The position numbers and the translations under genes are program-made. The notes below the pieces were generated by a model that made no database searches, had not been told where the DNA came from, and saw nothing but the letters and a program-made list of their open reading frames with translations. DNA of 64,000 nucleotides from Bin80 sp965116685 (lineage in GTDB: Bacteria; Bacteroidota; Rhodothermia; Rhodothermales; Bin80): positions 3,596,001-3,660,000 of the forward strand of contig OZ220707.1 in NCBI GenBank assembly GCA_965116685.1, read 5' to 3'. The first letter of the stretch is position 1. Every line of letters begins with the position of its first letter. This document shows positions 36,474-46,111 of the stretch, one piece after another.

Positions 36474-39400
36474 ATGTCAGAAGAAAAACAAGCAACCGTA
36501 GAGGACTCCGTTAAAGCGGAAAGTCCACAGTCAAAGATCGTAGATAATGATGTGAGTACACCGCCAAGTTCGGCGGATCACTCATCGGAGCCAGACCCCA
36601 GTGCTGCCGCCGATATGGCTGGCAGTGCATCTGCAGAACCATCTGAGCCTGCTTCCGGGGTAACTACTGAGGTAGAGATCGTCCCTGAAACATCTGAGGA
36701 TTCAGCTGAATCAGAAGTGCCTCCCGAGGTCGTGGACGTGTCAGCGGCACTAGAGGAGTCAAGTGAATCGGAAGACGAAGCATCTTCTGAGGTCGTGGAT
36801 GCGCCAACGACGGAGGCACTAGAGGAGTCAAGTGAATCGGAAGACGAAGCATCTTCTGAGGTCGTGGATGCGCCAACGACGGAGGCATTAGAGGAATCAA
36901 CTGAATTAGATGACGAAGCATCTTCCGATACGACGGAGGTCGTAGATGAGACAGTTTCAGAGTCCTCGGACACTGCCCCTGATGATCCTGAGGGTGACGA
37001 CCCTCCAGAAGAGCCCCAAGACGTACAGCCTTCCATCCCGGAAGATGTTGGCGAAGAGCCACTTAGGGTAGGGTATACAGGAGAAATTCTTGGAGAGGTC
37101 ATTTCACTTTCCAGTTTGGATGCACAGGTGGAAGCCACCGATGAAGAGCAGGCGGAAACAGAGGAATTAATCAAACTTATTGATAGCTCACTCAGCAAGG
37201 TCTCGAAAGATGAGATCGTAGCGGGACGAATTATTTCGATCAGTGACAAAGATGTTGTGATCGACATCGGGTTCAAAAGTGATGGCGTGATTTCCAAGAA
37301 TGAATTTTCAGGTGAGTTGAATATTGGAGATGAAGTCGAGGTTTATCTTGAGCGGATTGAAAACTATCATGGCCAACTCGTTCTCAGTAAAGAAAGAGCG
37401 GAGCAAGTTCGACGTTGGGAGCAGGTGGAGGACGCGTTTAAAAACGGGACTGTGTTGGAAGGGACGATCACCCGACGGATCAAAGGCGGCATGTTGGTGC
37501 ATCTGATTGATGGGTTGGAGGCGTTTTTGCCTGGATCCCAGATTGACATGCGCCCTGTGAGAGATTTTGATTCATATCTGGATCGCAGGATGCAATTCAA
37601 GATCGTCAAGATTAATGCCGAGAACGAAAATGTGGTCGTTTCCCATAAAGCATTGATTGAGCGTGAGCTTGCCTCTCAGCGAGAGAGCATCCTTTCCACT
37701 ATGGAGACGGGGCAGATCTTGGAGGGAATTGCAAAGAATATCACAGACTTCGGGGTGTTCGTTGATCTAGGTGGGGTGGACGGTCTTCTTCATATCACAG
37801 ACCTCACCTGGGGTCGTGTCTCTCATCCAACTGAGATCGTCTCACTCGATGAAGAGCTGAAAGTTGTTGTGCTTGAGTACGATAAGGAACGTCAGCGTAT
37901 TTCATTAGGTCTGAAGCAGTTACAGCCTCATCCATGGGAGAATATTGAAGATCGCTACAAGCCGGGGGATATTGTAGAAGGCAAGGTCGTCTCCATTACA
38001 GACTATGGTGCATTTCTTGAGTTGGAGCAGGGGATTGAAGGGTTGGTACATGTCTCAGAAATGAGTTGGACTGGACATATCCGCCATCCATCGCAGCGGA
38101 TCTCACTGGGGCAGGTCGTGAAAGTCTCTGTCTTGAGCATAGACCACGATATGAAGAAGATCTCGCTCGGGATGAAGCAGTTCGAGGTCAATCCTTGGGA
38201 AGGCATTGCAACGCGCTATCCTCCCGGGACTGTGCTTCGGGGTCGTGTACGTAACATTACTCACTTTGGAGCTTTTGTTGAAATTGAACCGGGGATTGAT
38301 GGGTTGGTGCATGTATCCGATCTATCCTGGACCAAAACGATTCGCCATCCTAGTGAATTAATCAAGAAAAGGCAGGAACTCTCTGTCGTTGTCTTGGATG
38401 TGGATGAGAAGCGTCAGAGGATTGCTCTTGGACATAAGCAGATCGAGACGAATCCGTGGACTAATCTCGCAACGGTTTATGAGACCGGGACGGACCACCC
38501 GGCGAAGGTTATACGGATTGACCGTAACGGCCTGACGGTGGAGTTGCCTCTTGAAGTTGAGGCTTTTGTACCTAGCAGTGAGCTCAAGAACAAGCACGAC
38601 AGCGGATTCCCGCCATATCAGGAAGGAGATGAGTTGACTCTCCGAGTGATTCGACTGGATGTGAGTCAAAAAGAAATCATGATGAGTGAAACTGCCAGAG
38701 ATAGGCAGGAACAGGCTCAAGAACGTCAGAAAGAGGAGCATGTCAAGCGTACGCAGCGTCGAGCGGAAGAGAAGGCCGTTCGTCAACATACGAAGCGTGA
38801 GCAGTTAGCGAGTGGCCCCACTACGATTGGAGAACTCAGTGGGCTTGAATCACTGAAGGCAGAATTAAAGGAAGAGGAAAAGGCATCCAGTGCGAAAGTT
38901 TCCAAGAAAAAAGCGTCTGATCCGAAGGTTCCAAAGGCGAAAGCCTCCAAGAAGAAAGCGTCTGATGTGGAAACTCCAGAGGTAAAGGATTCTGAGGAAA
39001 AAGCGTCCGATCCTGAGGCCCCAGAGGTAGAGGTCTCCAAAGAGGAAGCGTCCGGGGAAGAAGTATCTGATGTGAAGGCTCCAAAGGCGAAAGCCTCCAA
39101 GAAAAAAGCGTCTGATGTGGAAGCTCCAGAGGTAAAGGATTCTGAGGAAAAAGTGCCCGATCCGGAGGCCCCAGAGGTTGAGGTCTCCAAGGAGGAAGCG
39201 TCCGGGGAAGAAGTGTCTGATGTGAAGGCTCCAAAGGCGAAAGCCTCCAAGAAGAAAGCGTCTGATGTGGAAGTTCCAGAGGTAAAGGATTCTGAGGAAA
39301 AAGCGTCCGATCCGGAGGCCCCAGAGGTTGAGGTCTCCAAGGAGGAAGCGTCTGGGGAAGAAGTATCTGATGTGAAGGCTCCAAAGGTGGAGGCTTCTGA

Positions 39401-39563
39401 GGAAAAAGTGCCCGAGGTGGAAGTTCCAGAGATAGAGGTCTCCAAAGAGAAAGCGTCCGGGGAAGAAGTGTCTGATGTGAAGGCTTCAAAGGCGAAAGCC
39501 TCCAAGAAAAAAGCGTCTGATGCGGAAGCTCCAGAGGAGGAAGAATCCAAGGAGGAAGCTTAA
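36474..39563 (+). CDS. rpsA: Ribosomal protein S1 with long acidic N-tail and Lys/Ala/Glu repeat C-tail
   Basis: Six S1 (OB-fold) domains lie in about residues 235-770. Domains 3-5 are clearest (NITDFGVFVDLGGVDGLLHITDL, SITDYGAFLELEQGIEGLVHVSEM, NITHFGAFVEIEPGIDGLVHVSDL). S1 helps the 30S subunit bind and unfold mRNA, which matters in bacteria with weak Shine-Dalgarno sites. The protein has 1,029 residues; a usual S1 has 550-650. The first ~220 residues are Ser/Glu/Asp-rich and strongly acidic, with 23-residue repeats. The last ~250 are built of 50-residue repeats alternating basic (KAKASKKKAS) and acidic (EVEVSKEEASGEE) blocks. The cmk-rpsA order supports the identity. The tails are probably disordered. 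Confidence 0.88.
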   Translation: MSEEKQATVEDSVKAESPQSKIVDNDVSTPPSSADHSSEPDPSAAADMAGSASAEPSEPASGVTTEVEIVPETSEDSAESEVPPEVVDVSAALEESSESEDEASSEVVDAPTTEALEESSESEDEASSEVVDAPTTEALEESTELDDEASSDTTEVVDETVSESSDTAPDDPEGDDPPEEPQDVQPSIPEDVGEEPLRVGYTGEILGEVISLSSLDAQVEATDEEQAETEELIKLIDSSLSKVSKDEIVAGRIISISDKDVVIDIGFKSDGVISKNEFSGELNIGDEVEVYLERIENYHGQLVLSKERAEQVRRWEQVEDAFKNGTVLEGTITRRIKGGMLVHLIDGLEAFLPGSQIDMRPVRDFDSYLDRRMQFKIVKINAENENVVVSHKALIERELASQRESILSTMETGQILEGIAKNITDFGVFVDLGGVDGLLHITDLTWGRVSHPTEIVSLDEELKVVVLEYDKERQRISLGLKQLQPHPWENIEDRYKPGDIVEGKVVSITDYGAFLELEQGIEGLVHVSEMSWTGHIRHPSQRISLGQVVKVSVLSIDHDMKKISLGMKQFEVNPWEGIATRYPPGTVLRGRVRNITHFGAFVEIEPGIDGLVHVSDLSWTKTIRHPSELIKKRQELSVVVLDVDEKRQRIALGHKQIETNPWTNLATVYETGTDHPAKVIRIDRNGLTVELPLEVEAFVPSSELKNKHDSGFPPYQEGDELTLRVIRLDVSQKEIMMSETARDRQEQAQERQKEEHVKRTQRRAEEKAVRQHTKREQLASGPTTIGELSGLESLKAELKEEEKASSAKVSKKKASDPKVPKAKASKKKASDVETPEVKDSEEKASDPEAPEVEVSKEEASGEEVSDVKAPKAKASKKKASDVEAPEVKDSEEKVPDPEAPEVEVSKEEASGEEVSDVKAPKAKASKKKASDVEVPEVKDSEEKASDPEAPEVEVSKEEASGEEVSDVKAPKVEASEEKVPEVEVPEIEVSKEKASGEEVSDVKASKAKASKKKASDAEAPEEEESKEEA
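36747..36953 (+). repeat. Three 69-bp tandem repeats in the S1 N-terminal tail
   Basis: Units starting at 36747, 36816 and 36885 each encode 23 residues (ALEESSESEDEASSEVVDAP and three more). The first two are nearly identical and the third is diverged. The period is a multiple of three, so copy-number change would keep the frame. Confidence 0.8.
38922..39550 (+). repeat. 150-bp tandem repeats in the S1 C-terminal tail
   Basis: Three full units start at 38922, 39072 and 39222 (exact 150-bp steps). A shortened 105-bp unit starts at 39372 and a partial one at 39477. Each full unit encodes 50 residues alternating lysine/alanine and glutamate-rich blocks. All keep the frame. Confidence 0.85.
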
Positions 39564-39708
39564 ATCATAAATAATCGGCCTAGAGAATAGCCGGCTGCAG
39601 ATGAACATCTCGTTCACGGATGAGGAGTACACTTTCAGTTGGTTGCTGCTGTGATGATGAGAGTTGCTTGTTTCTGGGTCTTATGCAACCTGAAGTCGTA
39701 TACTTGGG

Positions 39709-41238
39709 ATGAACATACGAACCATTCTCAGCTCTCTTGGAGTATCTGATATAGGGCCTGGACTTATCATTGGTTCTTCTGTAAACGCCGGTGAAGGGCC
39801 TCGCATAGGAGTTTATAGCCCCATTGATGGCAGCCTGATTCAGTATGTTGGTTCGGCGACTTCGACAGAAGTAGCACGAGGATGCGAGGCTGCACATCAT
39901 GCGTTTCTTTCATGGCGGGTCGTTCCTGCGCCTCGTCGTGGAGAGTTGGTCCATCAATTTGGACAGATATTGCGGGAGCATAAAGAAGAGTTGGGCTGCT
40001 TGGTCACCTTGGAGGCAGGTAAGATTCAGTCAGAGGCAGAGGGGGAGGTGCAGGAGATGATTGATGTGTGTGACTTTGCCACTGGGTTGAGTCGCCAACT
40101 CTATGGGTTGACCATTCAAAGTGAACGCCCCCAACATCGACTGATGGAGCAGTGGCACCCTCTGGGGGCGATCGGTGTAATTTCGGCCTTTAATTTTCCG
40201 GTGGCTGTATGGTCATGGAATACAGCTTTGGCGCTGGTCTGTGGGGATCCAGTGGTCTGGAAGCCTTCCGAGAAGACACCGCTGACTGCATGGGCATGCC
40301 ATAACCTTCTGATGAAGGTGGTCCGCGACTTTGAAGATGCTCCAGATGCGTTGAGCGTAGTGGTCAATGGTGGTCGTGATGTAGGAGAGGCATTAGTTGA
40401 CTCTGCGTATTTGCCGTTGATTTCGGCAACCGGGTCCATCGCAATGGGGCGGGCTGTGGGGCAACGTGTGGCCAAACGGCTTGGGCGCTCATTGCTGGAA
40501 CTTGGAGGCAATAATGCGCTCATCGTCGCTCCGGGTGCAAATCTAGATCTCGCGGTGAAAGCGATCACCTTTGCTGCGGTGGGGACCGCAGGACAGCGAT
40601 GTACGACGCTTCGCCGCTTAATTGTTCACAAAAGTGTAAAGAATGAGCTATTGTCGCGCCTGCTCCGTACCTGGGGGTCCATACGGATTGGAGATCCACG
40701 GGAAAGCGATGTGTTGGTAGGGCCCCTCATTGATGAGGATGCGGCCAAGGCAATGGAGCATGCACTGGTTTCGGCGACCAAGCAGGGAGGACAGATCCAT
40801 GGAGGTGGGCGCGTCACGGCGAATGTCCCCCCAGGTGGTGTCTATGTGCGGCCTACGCTCATAGAAATTTCCCCTGAAGCACCGATTGTGCAAACAGAAA
40901 CGTTTGCACCGATCTGTTATGTACATGAATATGATCAACTGGAGGAGGCAATCAGGATCCAGAATGATGTGCCACAGGGACTCTCGAGTGCAATTTTCAC
41001 CGATAATGTTATAGAGGCTGAGATTTTTTGCGGACCAGCAGGAAGTGACTGTGGGATTGCGAATGTAAATATTGGTACGAGCGGGGCGGAGATTGGTGGT
41101 GCCTTCGGAGGAGAAAAAGAAACCGGTGGAGGGCGTGAAAGTGGTTCGGATGCCTGGAAACACTATATGCGCAGAGCAACCAATACGGTGAATTACGGCA
41201 AAGACCTTCCCTTGGCACAGGGAGTAGAATTCGTTTAA
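39709..41238 (+). CDS. Aldehyde dehydrogenase, ALDH7 (aminoadipate semialdehyde) type
   Basis: NAD-dependent aldehyde dehydrogenase of 509 residues. It has the catalytic cysteine in GTAGQRCTTLRRL (about residue 295), the general-base glutamate in LELGGNNALIV, and a Rossmann region GAIGVISAFNFPVAVWSWNTALALVCGDPVVWKPSE. The overall text resembles the antiquitin/AmaB (ALDH7) group, which oxidises alpha-aminoadipate semialdehyde in lysine breakdown. The next gene, 2 bp downstream, is an aminotransferase, which fits an amino-acid catabolic unit. Substrate is inferred from family resemblance only. Confidence 0.82.
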   Translation: MNIRTILSSLGVSDIGPGLIIGSSVNAGEGPRIGVYSPIDGSLIQYVGSATSTEVARGCEAAHHAFLSWRVVPAPRRGELVHQFGQILREHKEELGCLVTLEAGKIQSEAEGEVQEMIDVCDFATGLSRQLYGLTIQSERPQHRLMEQWHPLGAIGVISAFNFPVAVWSWNTALALVCGDPVVWKPSEKTPLTAWACHNLLMKVVRDFEDAPDALSVVVNGGRDVGEALVDSAYLPLISATGSIAMGRAVGQRVAKRLGRSLLELGGNNALIVAPGANLDLAVKAITFAAVGTAGQRCTTLRRLIVHKSVKNELLSRLLRTWGSIRIGDPRESDVLVGPLIDEDAAKAMEHALVSATKQGGQIHGGGRVTANVPPGGVYVRPTLIEISPEAPIVQTETFAPICYVHEYDQLEEAIRIQNDVPQGLSSAIFTDNVIEAEIFCGPAGSDCGIANVNIGTSGAEIGGAFGGEKETGGGRESGSDAWKHYMRRATNTVNYGKDLPLAQGVEFV

Positions 41239-41240
41239 CA

Positions 41241-42416
41241 ATGTCATTACTTGCCCCACACATCCAGTCTATTCCCCCGAGCGGTATCCGCCGTTTCTTT
41301 GATATTGCAGCTTCCATGGAGGATGTAATTTCATTGGGAATTGGGGAGCCGGACTTTGTGAGCCCCCGTCCAATCATGGATGCAGCGGTTGCGTCACTGG
41401 CAGCGGGAAAGACGGGCTATACCTCGAATGCTGGCTTGATTGAGCTGCGAGAGGCAATCGCAGAACACCTGCACAATCTATACGGATATCAGGTCGAGGC
41501 AGATCAGATTTTGATCACTGTGGGTGCCAGTGAAGCAATGCAATTGGCGATGTTGTCGCTACTGAGCCCCGGGGACGAGGTTCTGATCCCGGAGCCATGC
41601 TTTGTATCCTATGGCCCGGTTGCCCAGTTTGCACATGGCAAGGTGGTCTATGTCCCTACAAGTGCAGAAACAAATTTCGAAGTGACGGCAGAGGCGATCT
41701 CCAGTAGAATTACTCCTCGGACTCGGATGATCTTTATTGGCTATCCGAACAATCCGACAGGGGCGATCCTGAGGCGGGAAACCCTTGAGGAAATTGCTGC
41801 CATTGCAGAAGCTCATGATCTCGTCCTGATCTCAGACGAGATCTATGATCAGCTCATCTATGGAGATGCAAAGCGGATGGGACATGCCAGTGCCTGGTCG
41901 GTTGAGTCTTTGCGCGAGCGCAGTATCATCCTGGGAGGATTCTCAAAAGCTTATGCCATGACCGGATGGAGGCTTGGCTACGCGATTGCTCCGGCTTCAA
42001 TCTACGAGGGACTCTATAAGGTCCATCAGTATATGATCATGAGTGCTCCGACCGTTGCCCAGTACGGGGCCTTGGCGGCAATCCGGGACGGTGCTTCGGA
42101 TGTTGAGCGTATGCGACAGGCATATGATGGCCGTAGGCGCGTGATTGTAGATGGCTTGCGGGCGGCAGGACTCCCCACCTTCGAGCCGGAGGGGGCGTTC
42201 TATTGTTTCCCGGATATCCGGTCTACAGGGCTGACTTCAGAGGAGTTTGCAGAGAATTTGATTCACGAAGAATCGGTTGCTGTAGTGCCAGGAGATGCTT
42301 TTGGGCCCAGTGGGGCAGGGTTCGTACGCTGCTCTTATGCAACCGCGGATGACAAAGTCGCCGAGGCAAGCCGCCGGATCGGTCGATTTGTTCAGAAATG
42401 CAAGGATGCCCGATGA
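41241..42416 (+). CDS. Class I/II pyridoxal-phosphate aminotransferase
   Basis: A 391-residue fold-type I aminotransferase. GIGEPDF near the N-terminus, GYPNNPTGA, and the PLP lysine in GGFSKAYAMTGWRLGYAI are all present. It resembles aspartate/alanine/aromatic aminotransferases of the AspC/PatA type; donor and acceptor cannot be fixed. The ATG is 2 bp after the ALDH stop, and the gene overlaps the next one by 4 bp (ATGA), so three genes are coupled. A lysine or other amino-acid catabolic role is suggested by the ALDH7-like neighbour. Confidence 0.85.
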   Translation: MSLLAPHIQSIPPSGIRRFFDIAASMEDVISLGIGEPDFVSPRPIMDAAVASLAAGKTGYTSNAGLIELREAIAEHLHNLYGYQVEADQILITVGASEAMQLAMLSLLSPGDEVLIPEPCFVSYGPVAQFAHGKVVYVPTSAETNFEVTAEAISSRITPRTRMIFIGYPNNPTGAILRRETLEEIAAIAEAHDLVLISDEIYDQLIYGDAKRMGHASAWSVESLRERSIILGGFSKAYAMTGWRLGYAIAPASIYEGLYKVHQYMIMSAPTVAQYGALAAIRDGASDVERMRQAYDGRRRVIVDGLRAAGLPTFEPEGAFYCFPDIRSTGLTSEEFAENLIHEESVAVVPGDAFGPSGAGFVRCSYATADDKVAEASRRIGRFVQKCKDAR

Positions 42417-42805
42417 TCCGAATATTGATCGGGCTGGGGATTGCGATAATCCTCCATCTGGTTCTGGGATGGGTATGGAGTATCGGAGGTGGCATCGCTG
42501 CAGGGCTGTACTGTCGAAGACGGGCGTGGCTTGCGGGAGGCATTGCAGTGGGATTAGGCTGGACCCTGTTTGTCGTTCACGCATTCATGGTTGCTCCTGA
42601 GCCAACCATGCGGCTCATGGCCATCATGGGGGCGATGTTCGGGGGGCTCCCAGGTGCGCTCATTCCAGTGATAACAGTACTTGTAGGGGGACTACTTGGG
42701 ATCGCTGGCGGGGCACTGGGGGCATCCATGAACCCGGCTCTCGCGTCTTTATGGAATCAGTTGAGGTCCCATCTTCCCCAGCGACGCCATTCTGCTACCA
42801 GATGA
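42413..42805 (+). CDS. Small hypothetical membrane protein
   Basis: A 130-residue glycine-rich protein with about four hydrophobic segments: ILIGLGIAIILHLVLGWVW, then WLAGGIAVGLGWTLFVVHAF, then a MRLMAIMGAMFGGLPGALI stretch and VITVLVGGLLGIAGGALGAS. It ends in a basic tail. ATG 42413 overlaps the aminotransferase stop by 4 bp, which decides the start over ATG 42398. No family is recognised; the coupling suggests co-expression with the ALDH/aminotransferase pair. It is the last housekeeping-like gene before the accessory region. Confidence 0.65.
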   Translation: MIRILIGLGIAIILHLVLGWVWSIGGGIAAGLYCRRRAWLAGGIAVGLGWTLFVVHAFMVAPEPTMRLMAIMGAMFGGLPGALIPVITVLVGGLLGIAGGALGASMNPALASLWNQLRSHLPQRRHSATR

Positions 42806-42977
42806 TGCATTGGGAAACAGAATGGCAAGGTTGCGGTTACGGGAATGCATTGCCACGCTGATTAATGCTGAACAAAGACGAGGTCCAGAGTTTCTGCTCT
42901 GTACCCAGGGGACAGTCAGGAAAAACGACTCTTGGATGCGATGTTGTTAGCTGTACCACGGTAAATCAGAGAATCCA

Positions 42978-44297
42978 ATGAAAGAGATAAGGCTTGAAAA
43001 TTTTCGATGTTTTCACACAGAGCAAGTTGCCCGCCTTGCCCCTTTAACATTGCTTGTGGGCGACAACAGTACTGGTAAGACTTCCTTCTTAGCCATGATA
43101 CGTGCGTTGTGGGATTGCGTTTATGGCCATCGTATTCCAGATTTTAAAGAGACTCCGTATGACTTGGGAAGCTTTGAAGAGATTGCACACCGTCAAAATG
43201 AGAGAAATGGATCGGCAGCGACATTTAAGGCAAGCCTCCAAATAGACGATGATTTAGGCGCTGATATAGAGTTCGGAAAGGATGGGAAAGTTCCTGTACC
43301 AAAGAGGATGGTCTTGGTTGACGGAGAAGTTACGATTGAAGACAGATACGACACTCAGGAGGGGGGCAGGATTCAGGTAGAAACCCCTAAGGGAATATGG
43401 GAAATGCCATTACCTACCGGCCTAATGAAAAATATGTCGCCGCTGCTTACTTTGAGAAGAGTGTTACTGAGGCTCCCAGAACTGATCTTCCGAGACTATC
43501 CAGAGAAGCCAACAGTAATGATCCCCATGGATGAGTCGCCTCCCTTCTCTAAAACGGATGCAGACGCGATTGCCGGTTTTAGGCTCTTGGATTCAGGAGA
43601 TATGAAGGACCGTCCCTATGCAGGTGCGCCGGTTCGGTCTAAACCACAACGTACATACGATCCCGCTAGTCTAGTGGAAGATCCAGAGGGAAACTATGTT
43701 CCTATGCTCTTGGAGAGTTTGGCTACGAGCTCTGATGATCTTTGGACATTGGTTAAGAAAAAACTAGAATATTTTGGTTCATCAGCTGGGATATTTGACG
43801 AAATTAGTATTAAGCGTCTCGGAAAATCTGGAAGTGATCCGTTTCAGATTCAGGTTAGAAAATTTGGCAAAAAAAGAAGAAAGGGTCCCAAACAGAATTT
43901 GATAGATGTGGGGTATGGTATTAGTCAGATTTTGCCCATTCTAACGGAACTGCTACTAACTTCTAGAATGGCATTGCTGCAGCAACCGGAGGTGCACCTT
44001 CATCCAAGTGCTCAAGCTGCTCTGGGGAGTCTGTTATGTGAAATTGCTGGCGAAGGGAGACAGTTAGTGGTTGAGACCCACAGCGATCACTTGATGGACC
44101 GAGTTCGTATGGATGTGCGAGATGGTAAGACAAACCTTAAGCCCGAAGATGTCTCAATCTTGTTCTTTGAGCGAAACAATTTAAGCGTTCAAATCCACTC
44201 ACTCCGTATAGATAAGGAAGGAAACGTACTAGATATGCCAGAGAATTATCGTCAATTTTTCATGGAAGAAACAAGGAGGTCTTTGTGGGCTGAATAA
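42978..44297 (+). CDS. AAA family ATPase (ABC/OLD-like, DUF3696 C-terminus)
   Basis: A 439-residue SMC/ABC-like ATPase of the AAA_15/AAA_21 group. Walker A is LLVGDNSTGKTSFLAMI (residues about 26-42). The signature-like segment is IDVGYGISQILPILTELL, Walker B is MALLQQPEVHLHPSAQAALGSLL, and the H-loop is VVETHSDHLMDRVRMDV. The C-terminus (ILFFERNNLSVQIHSLRIDKEGNV ... ENYRQFFMEE) matches the DUF3696 tail. The stop codon shares one base with the start of the PIN gene (TAATG), so the two are strongly coupled. ATPases of this kind act as sensors or regulators in several phage-defence and toxin systems; here that is inference. Confidence 0.85.
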   Translation: MKEIRLENFRCFHTEQVARLAPLTLLVGDNSTGKTSFLAMIRALWDCVYGHRIPDFKETPYDLGSFEEIAHRQNERNGSAATFKASLQIDDDLGADIEFGKDGKVPVPKRMVLVDGEVTIEDRYDTQEGGRIQVETPKGIWEMPLPTGLMKNMSPLLTLRRVLLRLPELIFRDYPEKPTVMIPMDESPPFSKTDADAIAGFRLLDSGDMKDRPYAGAPVRSKPQRTYDPASLVEDPEGNYVPMLLESLATSSDDLWTLVKKKLEYFGSSAGIFDEISIKRLGKSGSDPFQIQVRKFGKKRRKGPKQNLIDVGYGISQILPILTELLLTSRMALLQQPEVHLHPSAQAALGSLLCEIAGEGRQLVVETHSDHLMDRVRMDVRDGKTNLKPEDVSILFFERNNLSVQIHSLRIDKEGNVLDMPENYRQFFMEETRRSLWAE

Positions 44298-44773
44298 TGT
44301 GTGCCATTGTTGATGCAAATGTGGCATCCGAGGTGTTCGGAACTAATCCCTCAGAGGCTGGCATGAAATTTTTCCTATGGATTGACAGTAATCCTAACGG
44401 GCGCTTGGCGGTTGGTGGCAAATTATTGGAAGAATTAAACAGAGTGCTCGGGTTTCAGCAATGGGCACGGGAAGCTGTTCTTTCTGGAAAAGTGAGATCC
44501 ATTAATAAAGGCCAAGTGGATAAAAGGGAAGAAGATCTCAAAAAGGAATCTGTTTGCTCATCCAATGATCATCACATTATTGCCCTAGCCCAAGTTAGCG
44601 GTGCACGCCTTTTATATTCCAACGACAAGAAATTACAGCAGGATTTCAAAGACAAGAAATTGATTGACGAACCGCGTGGTAAAGTCTACTCAACCAATCA
44701 GGGGCGCGAGACTTTTTCGCCAGAACACAGGAAATTATTAGCTAGGACGGATCTTTGCCAACGAAAGCTGTGA
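44297..44773 (+). CDS. PIN-domain-like nuclease partner of the AAA ATPase
   Basis: A 158-residue protein with a PIN-fold pattern. The first acidic residue is in CAIVDANVASEVFG, then a conserved glutamate in KLLEELNRV, then SNDHHIIALAQVSGARLLYSNDKKL supplies two more aspartates. The four acidic positions expected for a metal-dependent RNase are therefore all present. PIN proteins are the toxins of VapBC and effectors of other systems. Here no VapB-type antitoxin is adjacent; the partner is the ATPase, whose stop overlaps this start by one base. The C-terminal ~40 residues (after FKDKKLIDEPRGK) have no known match. Confidence 0.75.
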   Translation: MCAIVDANVASEVFGTNPSEAGMKFFLWIDSNPNGRLAVGGKLLEELNRVLGFQQWAREAVLSGKVRSINKGQVDKREEDLKKESVCSSNDHHIIALAQVSGARLLYSNDKKLQQDFKDKKLIDEPRGKVYSTNQGRETFSPEHRKLLARTDLCQRKL

Positions 44774-46111
44774 GTTAGGCATGAAAATGAGGCATTTTCG
44801 GTATGCATATGTTTCGTACAGGTAAAAATTGAGAAGTTTTTGCAATTCCCCAAAACTAATTCTAGAGCGATGGATCATAACGGGGGGGATTCAGAATGAT
44901 TCAGGAAGCAGGTGATGATAAAATGCATATCCGATTAGGAAAGACATTGTTGGGATCTGACCAATTGTGTAGTGTGATTTGTTGTCCCTACATGAACCCA
45001 TATCCCGGATTTGGGTCATGTGGGATTGATCATTAGGAGTACGCATGAATCCGATTCGCATTTTTATCAGCAGTGTCCAAGGCGAATTTAAAAAAGAACG
45101 GGAACTGCTCCGAGACTATCTCCGCCGTGATGCAATGATGCAGATATTTTTCGATGTATTCCTATTCGAAGATGTTCCTGCTTTAGACCGGCGGCCTGAG
45201 CAACTCTATCTAAATGAAGTTGAGCAGACTGATATCTATGTCGGATTGTTTGGCGGTGAATACGGCACTGAAGACGATGAGGGAATATCGCCGACGGAGC
45301 GAGAGTTTGACCATGCAACTGCCGTGGGGATACACCGCATGGTATTTCTCAAGGATATTGATGAGCATGTTCGGCACCCAAAGATGCAAGCTCTCGTCAC
45401 AAAAGCCCAATCTGGTCTGATCAGAAAGCGATTCAAAACGCCTGAAGAACTTAGAGATGCAGTCTACGCAGCACTGGTGGAATACTTGGCTGCTAAAGAG
45501 ATAATTCGTGCAACCCCATTTGATGCAGCATACTGCATGAAGGCCACATTGGACGACCTTGACTCAGATCGGATGCCTCCATTCATCCGCACAGCGCGTA
45601 GAGTCAGGCAGTTTCCACTTGCCGAAGATGCATCCCCAAAGGAGTTGTTGGAGCATTTGGATCTATTGAATGATGGGCGGCCAACGAATGCTGCGGTGTT
45701 GCTGTTTGGTAAAGCTCCGCAAAAGTTTTTGATCGCTTCAGAAATCAAGTGTGCACATTTCCATGGAACGGAGGTCGAAAAGCCAATTCCGTCTCATCAA
45801 GTCTACAAGGGAACCGTGTTTGACTTGGTTGACCAAGCGGTGGACTTTGTACTCAGCAAGATCAATCGTTCTATTGGAACACGGACAGAGTCACCACGTG
45901 CAGCCCGAACATATGAGATTCCGAAAGAAGTTGTGACTGAGGCGATTGTCAACGCGGTGGCTCATCGTGATTACACGGACAACAGCAGCGTTCAGGTAAT
46001 GTTATTCGCTGACAGATTAGAGATATCGAATTCCGGCAAGCTTCCACCTCAGCTTACCGTAGAGAAACTACGTGTTGCCCACCGGTCGGTACCCAAAAAT
46101 TCCTTATTGCG

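Noticed and set aside
38783..39550. Long minus-strand frame (255 codons) opposite the S1 C-terminal repeats, and a similar one at 36578-37297
   Set aside because: They are low-complexity Ser/Thr-rich translations of the repeat tails read backwards; the plus-strand S1 gene explains the region.
42978..44773. AAA plus partner as a PARIS (AriA-AriB) locus
   Set aside because: AriB carries a TOPRIM nuclease domain; the partner here has a PIN-type acidic pattern, so the named system does not fit.
44780..44797. GAAAATG-AGG-CATTTTC hairpin after the PIN gene as a terminator
   Set aside because: The stem is short and AT-rich and no T-tract follows; it is not strong enough to call.
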